Source: Paenibacillus sp. NFR01 (GTDB lineage Bacteria > Bacillota > Bacilli > Paenibacillales > Paenibacillaceae). From it: DNA of 64,000 nt. Made by a program: the position numbers and the translations under genes. Positions 1 through 8,274 of the stretch are shown here, piece by piece (position 1 is the stretch's first letter; each line of letters begins with the position of its first letter). Location: NCBI RefSeq assembly GCF_900111565.1, contig NZ_FOIK01000008.1, forward strand, positions 62,001-126,000, read 5' to 3'. The notes beneath the pieces were generated by a model that had not been told where the DNA came from, did not search any database, and saw nothing but the letters and a program-made list of their open reading frames with translations.

Positions 1-297
1 GGCAACGATGCCTACCCGGGCGATGTCGGAGCCGATCATCATCGCTTTGCGGTTTATTTTATCGCTCAAGTAGCCGGACACCGGCCCTCCAAGCAGCATG
101 GGCACCGCCATGCACAGCGTCAGCGCCGTGATCTCCCATGGCGTTGCCTTCCAACGCAGCCCCACCATCGTCAGCAATGCAAGCATGTTCAGCCAGTCTC
201 CAACATTGGAAATCAATTGCGCGGTAATCAGCAGCATAAACGATTTGTTCCCCGTCAGCTTTCCCGGCGTTCCCGGCACGCTTACAGTTTGATTCAT
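1..297 (-). CDS. MFS transporter, N-terminal part (cut by window start)
   Basis: The first 99 codons of a membrane transporter that continues beyond the window. It starts MNQTVSVPGTPGKLTGN and runs into a hydrophobic stretch with the motif GDWLNMLAL, then GGPVSGYLSDKINRKAMM. The latter fits the conserved loop between helices 2 and 3 of major facilitator drug/H+ antiporters (G-x-x-S-D-[KR]-x-x-R-[KR]). The ATG at 297 is preceded by GGGAGTGG at good spacing. It is divergent from the MarR gene, so a MarR-controlled efflux pump is the simplest reading. The substrate cannot be told. Confidence 0.8.
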   Translation of the reverse strand, partial: MNQTVSVPGTPGKLTGNKSFMLLITAQLISNVGDWLNMLALLTMVGLRWKATPWEITALTLCMAVPMLLGGPVSGYLSDKINRKAMMIGSDIARVGIVA

Positions 298-610
298 GGA
301 TATCCACTCCCGTTCGAATTCATTTACCTGTATCCATAGTAAAAAAAACGCGCTCATGGAACATCCTGCCATGGCCGTAACTATGCGCGAACCCGGGACT
401 GAACATTTTCTCCTGCTGCAGACCGATTGCGCGGGGCAAAAATATGCGCAGCCCGAGAAAAATACATAGATTCCGGAGATTGTTTGATTTTTAATAATTA
501 AAAGTGTGCTCATTGTGACAAATCACATGTTCTTATCCCTTTGTTTGCCGTATTGTAAAGGTAACCAAGTTAAGGGAACTCTTACGATTAACGATAAAAG
601 GGTGAGAAAG
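298..610. other. Divergent intergenic region between MFS gene and marR
   Basis: 313 bases without a gene. It must hold the promoters of both divergent genes and contains a TGTGA/TCACA inverted repeat (514-527). I see no strong paired -35/-10 promoter. An in-frame upstream ATG at 506 would add 35 residues to MarR, but it lacks a good ribosome binding site. Confidence 0.5.
514..527. promoter_or_regulatory. Inverted repeat, candidate operator
   Basis: TGTGA-N4-TCACA, perfect 5-bp arms, about 85 bases upstream of the MarR start, between the divergent MFS and MarR genes. MarR proteins often bind palindromes in such regions and repress both genes. The arms resemble CRP/FNR half-sites, but the spacer is 4 rather than 6, so a CRP-type site is less likely. 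Confidence 0.35.
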
Positions 611-1078
611 ATGATACAATCCTACGAACGAGATACTCAATTGACGCTCCATTTGTACCGCGTGTTTGCTAAGTCGTTCAAGAGCATCAACGAACATGCC
701 GTTACCGGAAGCAAAATCGAAGGCTTTAATCCGACTGCTTTCGCTGTCATGGAGGTCCTCTATTATAAGGGACCGCAGCCGATCCAGCAGATCGGCGCCA
801 AACTGCTGTTGCAGAGCGGAAACGTCACTTACGTGATTGACAAGCTTGAGGAGCGCGGCTACCTGCAGCGCAAGCCTTGTCCAAGCGACCGCCGCGTTAT
901 CTTCGCCGAGCTGACCTCGGAAGGCGAACGGCTGATGAACGAGATGTATCCGAAATATTCGGAGCGCCTGCATCTGGCGTTCAGCGGCCTGAACGATGAA
1001 GAGAAGGAACAAATGATTATTTTGCTGAAGAAAATGGGTCTGCAAGCCGAGAAATTATCTCCGCTGCCCCGTAAATAA
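611..1078 (+). CDS. MarR-family transcriptional regulator
   Basis: A 155-residue winged-helix regulator. The core PTAFAVMEVLYYKGPQPIQQIG, the recognition region SGNVTYVIDKLEERGYL and the wing segment R-K-P-C-P-S-D-R-R-V are typical of MarR proteins (the D-x-R motif lies in the wing). There is a cysteine in the wing (C-P-S-D-R-R), which could allow redox sensing, but this is a guess. The ATG at 611 follows GGTGAGAAAG and gives the usual family length. Divergent from an MFS transporter, it is probably that pump's repressor. A strong terminator follows. Confidence 0.88.
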   Translation: MIQSYERDTQLTLHLYRVFAKSFKSINEHAVTGSKIEGFNPTAFAVMEVLYYKGPQPIQQIGAKLLLQSGNVTYVIDKLEERGYLQRKPCPSDRRVIFAELTSEGERLMNEMYPKYSERLHLAFSGLNDEEKEQMIILLKKMGLQAEKLSPLPRK

Positions 1079-1092
1079 CGCTTGTTAAACAT

Positions 1093-1138
1093 AGACGGCC
1101 ACCTGTTCTCGTTCCCGAGAGCGGGTGGCCGTCTTTTC
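1093..1138 (+). terminator. Rho-independent terminator of marR
   Basis: Stem AGACGGCCACC / GGTGGCCGTCT with a 20-base loop, followed by TTTTCGTT. It lies 15 bases after the marR stop. Confidence 0.85.
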
Positions 1139-1139
1139 G

Positions 1140-1751
1140 TTATACGCCAGCGGCGTCATTGGAGGCCGCCGGTTGCCGTTCAGGTATGCGGTCACCGCGC
1201 AGCAGCGCGTACAGCAGCACATCCTGAAAGCCCGCGGCGTTATGGCGGTATTGCCGCAGCCGTCCTTCCGGAAGGAAACCAAGCCCGGCAAACAGCGACT
1301 GCGCCCGTTTATTGCCGGGATGGCAAAACGCCTCGACGCGGTTCAGGCCCATCGTCCCGAACCCGAACGTCAGCGCAAGCCCAAGCGCCTCGCGCATGTA
1401 GCCGCGCCCCTGGGCCTCCGGCGCCAGCTCGCAGCCCAGCTCCCCGCGGTAAGCGCCGGGGAGCTGCCAGTAGTTGTAGCCGCAGCTGCCGATGACCCGG
1501 CCGTCCGGGCCAAGAATGCTCCAGCGCAGGCTGTCTTCCGTTTCGGCCAGCTGCCGGAGCTGCCGGATCAGCAGCTCTGCTTCTTCCGCCGAAGCCAGCG
1601 ACGGCGCTTCCAGCCAAGGCGCCACCTCCGGGTGGCTCCAGATGGCGTACAGCGCCCCGGCATGTCCGGGCTCCATCGGGCACAGCTGTACGGCCTTTCC
1701 GGTGAGCACCGGAATCTGTCCTCCGCATCGATACACTCGTTCCAGCTCCAT
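1140..1751 (-). CDS. GNAT-family N-acetyltransferase (RimJ/RimL-like)
   Basis: A 203-residue acetyltransferase of the GNAT_3/RimJ-L type. The acetyl-CoA pyrophosphate loop is visible as A-Q-G-R-G-Y-M-R-E-A about two thirds along, followed by NRVEAFCHPGNKRAQSLFAGLGF, a typical motif B and C-terminal arm. These proteins acetylate ribosomal-protein N-termini, amino acids or small amines; the substrate here is unknown. The start at 1751 has only a weak ribosome binding site (GGGG about 19 bases upstream). It is convergent with marR. Confidence 0.82.
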   Translation of the reverse strand: MELERVYRCGGQIPVLTGKAVQLCPMEPGHAGALYAIWSHPEVAPWLEAPSLASAEEAELLIRQLRQLAETEDSLRWSILGPDGRVIGSCGYNYWQLPGAYRGELGCELAPEAQGRGYMREALGLALTFGFGTMGLNRVEAFCHPGNKRAQSLFAGLGFLPEGRLRQYRHNAAGFQDVLLYALLRGDRIPERQPAASNDAAGV

Positions 1752-1794
1752 TCATGAAGGGTTAGTCCCCATCATTATACAATATCTTCACGCC

Positions 1795-1845
1795 AAAAAC
1801 CGCCTGAACCCAAGCGGTGAAATCATCCTCGCGGTTCAGGCGGTT
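1795..1845 (-). terminator. Rho-independent terminator after small gene at 1872-2162
   Basis: Perfect 13-bp stem AACCGCCTGAACC / GGTTCAGGCGGTT. Read on the minus strand it is followed by a run of T (complement of AAAAA at 1795-1799). Confidence 0.8.
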
Positions 1846-1871
1846 CTGCATTATAGAAGTCATACGACACT

Positions 1872-2162
1872 TCAGCTTGGGGTTTTTACCGGTTTCAACA
1901 CTTCGCTGCACAGTACGTTCAGCTTCGTTTTAATGTCCTTGAACTCCTCGATCCCCGTGCCGGTAATGCTGAATGCTTCACCATGGGCGGTCAGGAAATT
2001 ATCCTGGGTCAGGCGCTCCAGCTCCAGCTTTACTTCGCGTTCTCCGACGCGGTAATTCAGGTTCTCCAGCTCAGTCAGCGTATCGGACACGGTCAAATCC
2101 TTCTCATGTGCCATATAAAGCATATGAATACCTATGAACAAGTTCTGTACATCGGCGCGCAT
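1872..2162 (-). CDS. Conserved small protein of unknown function
   Basis: A 96-residue soluble protein, not recognised. It starts MRADVQNLFIGIHMLYMAHEKDL, and the middle (LENLNYRVGEREVKLELERLTQDNFLTAHGEAFSITGTGIEEF) has the helix-helix-hairpin look of a winged-helix fold, so a small DNA- or protein-binding module is possible. It has an excellent ribosome binding site (GGAAGGAG, 6 bases before ATG) and its own terminator, which together support a real, singly transcribed gene. No function is assigned. Confidence 0.75.
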   Translation of the reverse strand: MRADVQNLFIGIHMLYMAHEKDLTVSDTLTELENLNYRVGEREVKLELERLTQDNFLTAHGEAFSITGTGIEEFKDIKTKLNVLCSEVLKPVKTPS

Positions 2163-2296
2163 AGTCCACTCCTTCCGGCATGAGCCTTAAGTATAAACAA
2201 CATTACCCTGCGGCCGGACGATGGAAACAGCAGGGTTCAGGCACTCCGGCGGGCGTCCTGCCATCATTTGTTCACGCAGCCGTCCGGCGGGAATGC

Positions 2297-2326
2297 TTGA
2301 CGTATGTAAGGCTGCTGTACTATGTT
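2297..2326 (+). promoter_or_regulatory. Candidate promoter of the free-Met sulfoxide reductase gene
   Basis: TTGACG at 2297 with TATGTT at 2321 (18-base spacer); TACTAT at 2318 is an alternative -10. It lies 50-80 bases upstream of the ATG. Confidence 0.45.
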
Positions 2327-2377
2327 GATAGTTACAGTAATTATTTACAGACTTTTGATACAGGAAGGTGATTTCCC

Positions 2378-2857
2378 ATGTTTCAGGCCATGCCTTACGA
2401 CGGAACCCGCAGCGAACGTTTCGAAGCGGTTCTGACCCAGCTCGGCGCACTGATGGAAGGCGAACCGAACGCCGTCGCCAATCTGTCCAATGCTTCGGCT
2501 CTGCTGAAATTTTCGCTGCCCGATACCAATTGGGCCGGCTTCTACTTGTATGACGGTACGGAGCTTGTGCTCGGCCCGTTTCAGGGCTTGCCCGCCTGCA
2601 TCCGCATCCCGCTCGGCCGCGGCGTCTGCGGCACGGCAGCCACCGAGCGCCGTACGCTCGTCGTAGACGATGTGCACGCCTTCCCCGGCCATATCGCCTG
2701 CGATGCCGCCTCCAACAGCGAAATCGTCGTTCCGCTGATCAAGGATGACAAGCTGCTCGGCGTCCTGGATATCGACAGCCCGCTGAAGCACCGCTTTGAC
2801 GACGAGGAACGCCGTTTCCTCGAACGTTTTGCCGCCATGGTTGCGGACGTTCTGTAA
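2378..2857 (+). CDS. msrC: Free methionine-(R)-sulfoxide reductase (GAF domain)
   Basis: A 159-residue single GAF-domain enzyme that reduces free methionine-R-sulfoxide in the cytoplasm. The fRMsr signature is complete: NWAGFYLYDG, L-V-L-G-P-F-Q-G, C74 (PACIRIPLG), C84 (RGVCGTA) and C108 (HIACDAASNSEIVVP). These match the three cysteines known from the E. coli and yeast enzymes. The C-terminal GVLDIDSP closes the ligand pocket. The length is usual for the family. The start is set by AGGAAGGTG 7 bases upstream. It is monocistronic, between its own promoter and a bidirectional terminator. Role: repair of oxidised methionine under oxidative stress. Confidence 0.92.
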   Translation: MFQAMPYDGTRSERFEAVLTQLGALMEGEPNAVANLSNASALLKFSLPDTNWAGFYLYDGTELVLGPFQGLPACIRIPLGRGVCGTAATERRTLVVDDVHAFPGHIACDAASNSEIVVPLIKDDKLLGVLDIDSPLKHRFDDEERRFLERFAAMVADVL

Positions 2858-2890
2858 CGGCAGGCTCTGCCGTCCCTTATAGCACTTCTC

Positions 2891-2940
2891 AAAAAAAGCC
2901 GCCGTGCCCGCACTGTTTCATGCGGGCGCAGCGGCTTTTT
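2891..2940. terminator. Bidirectional terminator between msrC and glgP
   Basis: Stem AAAAAGCCGC...GCGGCTTTTT with an inner pairing TGCCCGC/GCGGGCG. It has T-runs on both strands and serves the convergent genes msrC and glgP. Confidence 0.85.
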
Positions 2941-2961
2941 CATCCAATAAAAACACATGCA

Positions 2962-5394
2962 TCAAAGAGGAACCGGCGTAATGTTCCAAATCTCGGCGGC
3001 GTAGCGGCTGATCGTGTTGTCGCTGGAGAACTTGCCGGAATGCCCGATGTTGATGATCGACTTCTTCAGCCATTCCTTCGGATTGCGGTACGCCAGATCG
3101 ATTTCGACATGCGTCTCGACATAGTCGGCGAAATCCTTCAGCACGAAGAACTCATCGTTATTGTCCAGCAGCGAATGGTAGATTGTATCGAACTCTTGGG
3201 TTTGGCAGCAGATCGGACCGGCCGTGATAAGCTGATCCAGCACTTCCTTGATACGGCCGTCGCCGCCATACATATCGCGGGCATGGTAGCCGCCGAACTG
3301 ATAATAATCCATGACCTGCTCGGCGCGCAGGCCGAACAGAAACATATTGTTGTCTCCGACCATCTCGTGCATCTCGACATTGGCCCCGTCCATCGTGCCT
3401 ATCGTCAAGGCGCCGTTCATCATAAACTTCATGTTGCCGGTACCGGAGGCTTCTTTGCTGGCCGTGGAGATCTGTTCGCTGACATCGGCAGCCGGAATGA
3501 TTTTTTCGGCCAGGGAGACCGAATAATTCTCCAGGAAGAAGATGCGGATCTTGCCCTTAACATCCGGGTCTTTGTTGACGACATCGGCGACGGTGTTAAT
3601 CAGCTTGATGATCCGCTTCGCCAAATAGTAGCTCGGCGCCGCTTTGGCCCCGAAAATAAACGTGCGCGGCACGATATCCATCGACGGATTGTCTTTAAGC
3701 TGGTTGTAGAGATGCATGATATGCAGGATGTTCAGCAGCTGGCGTTTATAGGCATGCAGACGTTTCACCTGTACGTCGAAAATCGAATCCGGGTCGACCG
3801 GCACGCCGTGCCTTGCCTCGATATATTTGGCCAGCTTCTGTTTATTGTGCCGTTTGATCTTTGCAATCTGCTCCTGGAACGAAGCGTCCTCGGCGTATTT
3901 GATCAGCCCGATCATCTCCTGCGGGTGATGCGCCCAGCGCGTGCCGATCGATTCGGTGATCAGCGCAGCCAGCTCGGGGTTGGCATGCATCAGCCAGCGG
4001 CGGTGGGTTATGCCGTTGGTTTTATTATTGAATCGGTGCGGGTACATTTCGTTGAACAGCCGCATCTCGCGCTTCTGGAGAATCTCCGTATGCAGCGCGG
4101 CAACGCCGTTCACGCTGTGGCTGGCTACGATGGCCAGATTGGCCATCCGCACCTGATCGTCGTGGATGATCGCCATCTGGTTAATCCGGTTCTGGTCTCC
4201 GGGATATTTGGACATAATCTCCCCGCAGAACCGGGCGTTGATCTCTTCAATGATGAGGAAAATGCGCGGCAGCAGCTCGCGGACCATGCCCAGCGGCCAT
4301 TTCTCCAGCGCTTCGCTCAGGATCGTATGGTTCGTATAGGAGACCATCCGGGTCGTCAAACCCCATGCCTCATCCCAGCCCAAGCCGTGCACATCCATCA
4401 AGAGCCGCATCAGTTCCGGAATGACCAGCGTCGGATGGGTGTCGTTGATATGCAGCGCCACTTTGTCCGGCAGTGCAGACAGCGGCAGTCCCAGCTTCAG
4501 GTAGGTGCGCAGGATGCTTTGCAGGCCGGCGCTGCAGAGGAAATATTGCTGCTTCAGGCGCAGCAGCTTGCCTTCGTATTGCGAATCGTCCGGATACAGG
4601 AATTCGGAGATCGATTCCACTGAACGTTTGTATTCCAGGAACTTGTGGTAATCGCTGCCGGCCAAGGAGCCCGACACCTTGGATGTCGGGGTAATCGATT
4701 CCGCACTCCAGTGGCGCAGCGTGTTGACATGACGGCTGTCGGCGCCGATGATCGGAATGTCATAAGGTACGGCGCGCACCGCCTCATAATCTTTATGCGA
4801 AAATACCAGCTCGCCGTCCACCATATCCGTCTCCACCCGGCCCCAGAACCGTACTTCGACGGCCTTGTCTTCGCGGCGCACTTCCCAGACGTTGTCGTTG
4901 CGGAGCCAGTAATCAGGCAGCTCCACCTGGTAGCCGTCCACAATCTTCTGCTCGAACAAACCGTATTTATAGCGGATGCCGCAGCCATGTCCCGCGTATT
5001 GCAGCGAGGCCAGCGAATCCATGAAGCAGGCCGCCAGGCGGCCAAGCCCGCCGTTGCCGAGGCCGGCGTCGTTCTCCACTTCCTCGACCTCGTCCAGCGA
5101 GAAGCCCAGTTCGGCCAGGCCGTCCCGCACCAGCTCCAGAATGCCCATGTTCAGCAGATTGTTGCCGAGCAGCCGGCCGATCAGAAACTCCATGGAGAAA
5201 TAATAGACCTGTTTGCTCTGCTCCGTTTTGTATTTCAAATTGGTATCCGCCCAATGCCGGCCGGCACCCTCACGGATCATATTGCCCAGAATGTTGTAAG
5301 CGTCAGCGTTCGACGCCTCCTCCAGCGGCTTGCCCAGCTTCCCGATCAGCGTCTCGCGGAATACGCGTTTAAAGGTGTCTTTGTCGTTGAACAA
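2962..5394 (-). CDS. glgP: Glycogen/starch phosphorylase
   Basis: An 810-residue GT35 phosphorylase, full length for bacterial GlgP. It splits alpha-1,4 glucan with phosphate to glucose-1-phosphate, using pyridoxal phosphate. The PLP lysine lies in EASGTGNMKFMMNGA (K656). Other family hallmarks are NDAGLGNGGLGRLAACFMDS near the N-terminus, ALHINDTHPTL and RRWLMHANPEL. The start codon is TTG at 5394, set by a perfect AGGAGG (5403-5408) 8 bases upstream. It is last in glgC-glgD-glgP. A hairpin with no clear T-run separates it from glgD, which may set its expression level. Confidence 0.95.
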   Translation of the reverse strand: MFNDKDTFKRVFRETLIGKLGKPLEEASNADAYNILGNMIREGAGRHWADTNLKYKTEQSKQVYYFSMEFLIGRLLGNNLLNMGILELVRDGLAELGFSLDEVEEVENDAGLGNGGLGRLAACFMDSLASLQYAGHGCGIRYKYGLFEQKIVDGYQVELPDYWLRNDNVWEVRREDKAVEVRFWGRVETDMVDGELVFSHKDYEAVRAVPYDIPIIGADSRHVNTLRHWSAESITPTSKVSGSLAGSDYHKFLEYKRSVESISEFLYPDDSQYEGKLLRLKQQYFLCSAGLQSILRTYLKLGLPLSALPDKVALHINDTHPTLVIPELMRLLMDVHGLGWDEAWGLTTRMVSYTNHTILSEALEKWPLGMVRELLPRIFLIIEEINARFCGEIMSKYPGDQNRINQMAIIHDDQVRMANLAIVASHSVNGVAALHTEILQKREMRLFNEMYPHRFNNKTNGITHRRWLMHANPELAALITESIGTRWAHHPQEMIGLIKYAEDASFQEQIAKIKRHNKQKLAKYIEARHGVPVDPDSIFDVQVKRLHAYKRQLLNILHIMHLYNQLKDNPSMDIVPRTFIFGAKAAPSYYLAKRIIKLINTVADVVNKDPDVKGKIRIFFLENYSVSLAEKIIPAADVSEQISTASKEASGTGNMKFMMNGALTIGTMDGANVEMHEMVGDNNMFLFGLRAEQVMDYYQFGGYHARDMYGGDGRIKEVLDQLITAGPICCQTQEFDTIYHSLLDNNDEFFVLKDFADYVETHVEIDLAYRNPKEWLKKSIINIGHSGKFSSDNTISRYAAEIWNITPVPL

Positions 5395-5449
5395 CAGCAG
5401 GTCCTCCTGACGGATGTTTATTTTAGTGTAAACTAAGGCTGAATATAGC

Positions 5450-5493
5450 TCAGGATCAGCCGGAACGCCTATCCGCGGCCCGGCTGATCCTGA
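5450..5493 (-). other. Perfect 14-bp hairpin between glgD and glgP
   Basis: TCAGGATCAGCCGG (5450-5463) pairs perfectly with CCGGCTGATCCTGA (5480-5493), starting 3 bases after the glgD stop. On the transcribed strand the following bases are GCTATATTC, not a T-run. A weak terminator or an mRNA-stabilising/processing hairpin is more likely than a full terminator. Confidence 0.6.
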
Positions 5494-5496
5494 CGG

Positions 5497-6600
5497 TTAA
5501 ATTTTGCTGCTCTTGGCGATAACAAACGGGCGTTTGTTGTCGCCCACGAGAATGCGGTCCTTGCTGAGATGGACGTCCTTATCCATAATGACGTTTTCGA
5601 TGACGGCATTCTCCTCGATTACGCATTTCTGCATAATGACGGAATTGACAACTTTGGCGCCTTTGCGGATTTGCACGCCGCGGAAAATAATGCTGTTCTC
5701 GACGGTGCCGCCGATGATGCAGCCGTTGGCGACCAGCGAATTGCTCACTTCGGCGCTGTCAAGATAACGCGTCGGCGCCTCGTATTTAATCTTCGTCTGC
5801 ACCGGACTCTCGCGGAACAGACTGAAGTAATTGTCTTGCTGAAGCAGCGCAAGGCTGTTCTTGTAATAGCTCTCCAGCGAATTGATGACCGCATGATAGC
5901 CATTATATTCGTACGCCGCAATTTTGAATTTATCGCGGTGCTTCTGGATGGCGTCGCGGAAGAAATACGTTTCGCCGTGGGCGATGCAGTATTCGACCTC
6001 CTCCAGGAACCGCTTTTTCTCCATGATGAAGATATCGAGGTACACGTTCGGATGATCCTTCTCCTGATGGAGACCGGTCACGAACTGCTCGTCGTTCACA
6101 TCCAGCCGCAGGCACAGATCATGCTCGGGCTGAAGCTGCTCCGTCGGCTTGTAGACCAGCGTAACATCCGCGCCCTTCTCCAGGTGGAACTGGAATACGT
6201 CCTGCAGGTCCACGGTGTTGATATGCTGGCTGCCGGAGAAGACCACATATTGGGCCGATGCGCGGCGGAAGAAATCGAGATTGTTATGGTAATGCTGCAG
6301 ATCGCCGAGCGAAGTGTCGGTCGGATCGTTCCAGTCCGGCGGCAGGATGAACAAACCGCCATGCTTGCGGTTCATATCCCAGCTTTTCCCGTCCCCGAGA
6401 TGGTCCATTAAGGAACGGTATTTGCGGCGGACGAACACGCCCACGCTCTCCAGCTCCGCATGCATCATGTTCGACAGCACGAAATCGATCAGCCGGTACC
6501 GGCTGGCAAAAGGCACGGCGGCACCGCAGCGGAAATAGGTCAATTCATTTAATTTGTCCAGTTCATGGTCAAGATTGATTACACCCAGGAGCTCTTTCAC
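5497..6600 (-). CDS. glgD: Glucose-1-phosphate adenylyltransferase, GlgD subunit
   Basis: About 367 residues. GlgD partners GlgC in Bacillales ADP-glucose pyrophosphorylase and is mostly regulatory. Seen: LLGVINLDHELDKLNELTYFRCGAAVPFASRYRLIDFVLSNM (nucleotidyltransferase fold, with substitutions in the canonical ADP-Glc site) and a C-terminal left-handed beta-helix (SLVANGCIIGGTVENSIIFRGVQI). Two in-frame GTG starts exist, at 6609 and 6600. I prefer 6600 because the resulting MKELLGVIN matches the usual GlgD N-terminus. The gene follows glgC after about 22 bases. Confidence 0.92.
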   Translation of the reverse strand: MKELLGVINLDHELDKLNELTYFRCGAAVPFASRYRLIDFVLSNMMHAELESVGVFVRRKYRSLMDHLGDGKSWDMNRKHGGLFILPPDWNDPTDTSLGDLQHYHNNLDFFRRASAQYVVFSGSQHINTVDLQDVFQFHLEKGADVTLVYKPTEQLQPEHDLCLRLDVNDEQFVTGLHQEKDHPNVYLDIFIMEKKRFLEEVEYCIAHGETYFFRDAIQKHRDKFKIAAYEYNGYHAVINSLESYYKNSLALLQQDNYFSLFRESPVQTKIKYEAPTRYLDSAEVSNSLVANGCIIGGTVENSIIFRGVQIRKGAKVVNSVIMQKCVIEENAVIENVIMDKDVHLSKDRILVGDNKRPFVIAKSSKI

Positions 6601-6622
6601 CCCGTCCACCGTCCTCTACAGA

Positions 6623-7792
6623 TTATATGGTTTTGGCTGCAGCTGATTTGCGTTTCTTGTTCCATTTGTCGATGAGCAGGATCTCGTCCTCGTGGTCGTC
6701 CTCGCGCCGGGATCCGATCTCCGCGTAATCTTCAATGACGGTATTTTCGCTGATGATGGCTTTATGAATACGGACGTTTTTGCCGATTTTGACTTTGGGC
6801 ATGATGACGGAATCCGTGATGATGCTGCCTTCGCCGACCTCTACCCCGTAAAAGAGCACGGAGTGCTTGACTTCGCCGTAGACGGTGCAGCCTTCGTTGA
6901 TGATGCAGCCGCTAACCTTCGCTCCGGGAGCGACGTATTGCGCCGGCTGGTTCGGGTTGCGGGTAAAGATGCGCCAGTCCGGATCGTTCAGGTTGAGCGG
7001 CGGCGCGTCGCTGAGCAGATCCATATTGGCCTCCCACAAACTCGTTACCGTGCCCACGTCGCGCCAGTAGCCTTCGAACGGATAAGCATAAAGCGAGCAC
7101 CCGTCCGCCAGCATCATCGGAATGATATCCTTGCCGAAATCATGCGAAGAGCCTTCGTTCTCCCCATCCTCCAGCAGGTGCTTGCGCAGTACCTCCCATT
7201 TGAATATGTAGACGCCCATGGAAGCCAGCGTGCTTTTCGGTTTGGACGGTTTTTCCTCGAACTCGTATATTTTCAGATTTTCTTCCGTATTTAAAATGCC
7301 GAAGCGGCTCGCATCCGCCAGCGGAACGTCGATGACCGAGATCGTGCAGTCGGCGCCGCGGGATTTGTGGTACTGTAGCATCGCGTTGTAATCCATTTTG
7401 TAAATATGGTCGCCCGACAGAATCAGCACATGCTCCGGGTCGAATTGATCGACGAATTTCAGATTCCGGTAAATGGCATCGGCCGTGCCGAGATACCAAC
7501 TGCTTCCGTTCTCGCGCTCATGGGGCGGCAGCACGTATACCCCGCCGTTCTTGCGGTCCAGTCCCCAGTCGCTGCCTACGCCGATATACGAATGCAGCAC
7601 CAGCGGCTCATATTGCGTCAGCACGCCGACGGTGTCGATGCCCGAATTGGAGCAGTTGCTCAGCGGGAAGTCGATAATGCGGTATGTCCCCCCGAAATAA
7701 ACGGCAGGCTTGGCCAGCGACTTGGTCAATCCCTTCAACCTTTTCCCCTGGCCTCCCGCCAACAGCATGGCCACCATCTCTTTTTTCTTCAT
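6623..7792 (-). CDS. glgC: Glucose-1-phosphate adenylyltransferase, catalytic GlgC subunit
   Basis: A 389-residue enzyme making ADP-glucose from ATP and glucose-1-phosphate, the committed step of glycogen synthesis. The nucleotide-binding loop AMLLAGGQGKRLKGLTKSLAKPAVYFGG, the glucose-1-phosphate region FEEKPSKPKS and the metal-binding LSGDHIYKMDY are all present. The C-terminal third is a left-handed beta-helix (hexapeptide repeats, residues about 290-370). The ATG follows AGGAGG at 7-base spacing. It is first gene of glgC-glgD-glgP. No synthase (glgA) or branching enzyme (glgB) accompanies it here. Confidence 0.95.
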   Translation of the reverse strand: MKKKEMVAMLLAGGQGKRLKGLTKSLAKPAVYFGGTYRIIDFPLSNCSNSGIDTVGVLTQYEPLVLHSYIGVGSDWGLDRKNGGVYVLPPHERENGSSWYLGTADAIYRNLKFVDQFDPEHVLILSGDHIYKMDYNAMLQYHKSRGADCTISVIDVPLADASRFGILNTEENLKIYEFEEKPSKPKSTLASMGVYIFKWEVLRKHLLEDGENEGSSHDFGKDIIPMMLADGCSLYAYPFEGYWRDVGTVTSLWEANMDLLSDAPPLNLNDPDWRIFTRNPNQPAQYVAPGAKVSGCIINEGCTVYGEVKHSVLFYGVEVGEGSIITDSVIMPKVKIGKNVRIHKAIISENTVIEDYAEIGSRREDDHEDEILLIDKWNKKRKSAAAKTI

Positions 7793-8274
7793 GGAAGAGC
7801 CTCCTCGACTTATGGGTAATAAAGCGTGAATAAATGAGATTGAATGTTGCGGAAAAAGAAGTCGGTCATCAGAAGTAACGTGAAAAGAAATGTGTCAGAT
7901 CAGACAGGAAATGAACAAGGCTTGGAACGGGGGAAAACGGACAGGATTAGGATGGCTTTCCGGATCTGGAGAGGTTTCTCAAACCCGGTTCGTACCCCTA
8001 TTGTAAAGGCTTATCTGGCCTTCGTCAAAACCCTTTATTATCCCCTTTAAACATGAACAATGTGTATCCAATTCATTAACCAATCCGGGCGCAATCGAAA
8101 AAACGGAGCCGGTAAAAATGCAAAAAAAGCTTTTGCGGCGCCGGATCTTCAGCTAACGTTCATTTTTTTGTGTCATAATAAAGCTACTCGCAAAGCGGAG
8201 CTTCCTCTTTGGAACCGAAAACCAGCATATATATTTTATTTAAATACACGGAAAAAATGACGGAGGTTATGGCT
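7793..8274. other. Divergent intergenic region glgC / response regulator
   Basis: About 480 AT-richer bases. It must carry the glgC promoter and the promoter of the two-component operon. CATAAT near 8176 is a plausible -10 for the regulator. I found no convincing ORF, RNA motif or repeat in it. Confidence 0.4.

Noticed and set aside
2920..4623. 567-codon open frame on the plus strand
   Set aside because: It is the antisense of glgP, with no ribosome binding site and a shadow-type composition. glgP on the other strand is a clear, complete enzyme.
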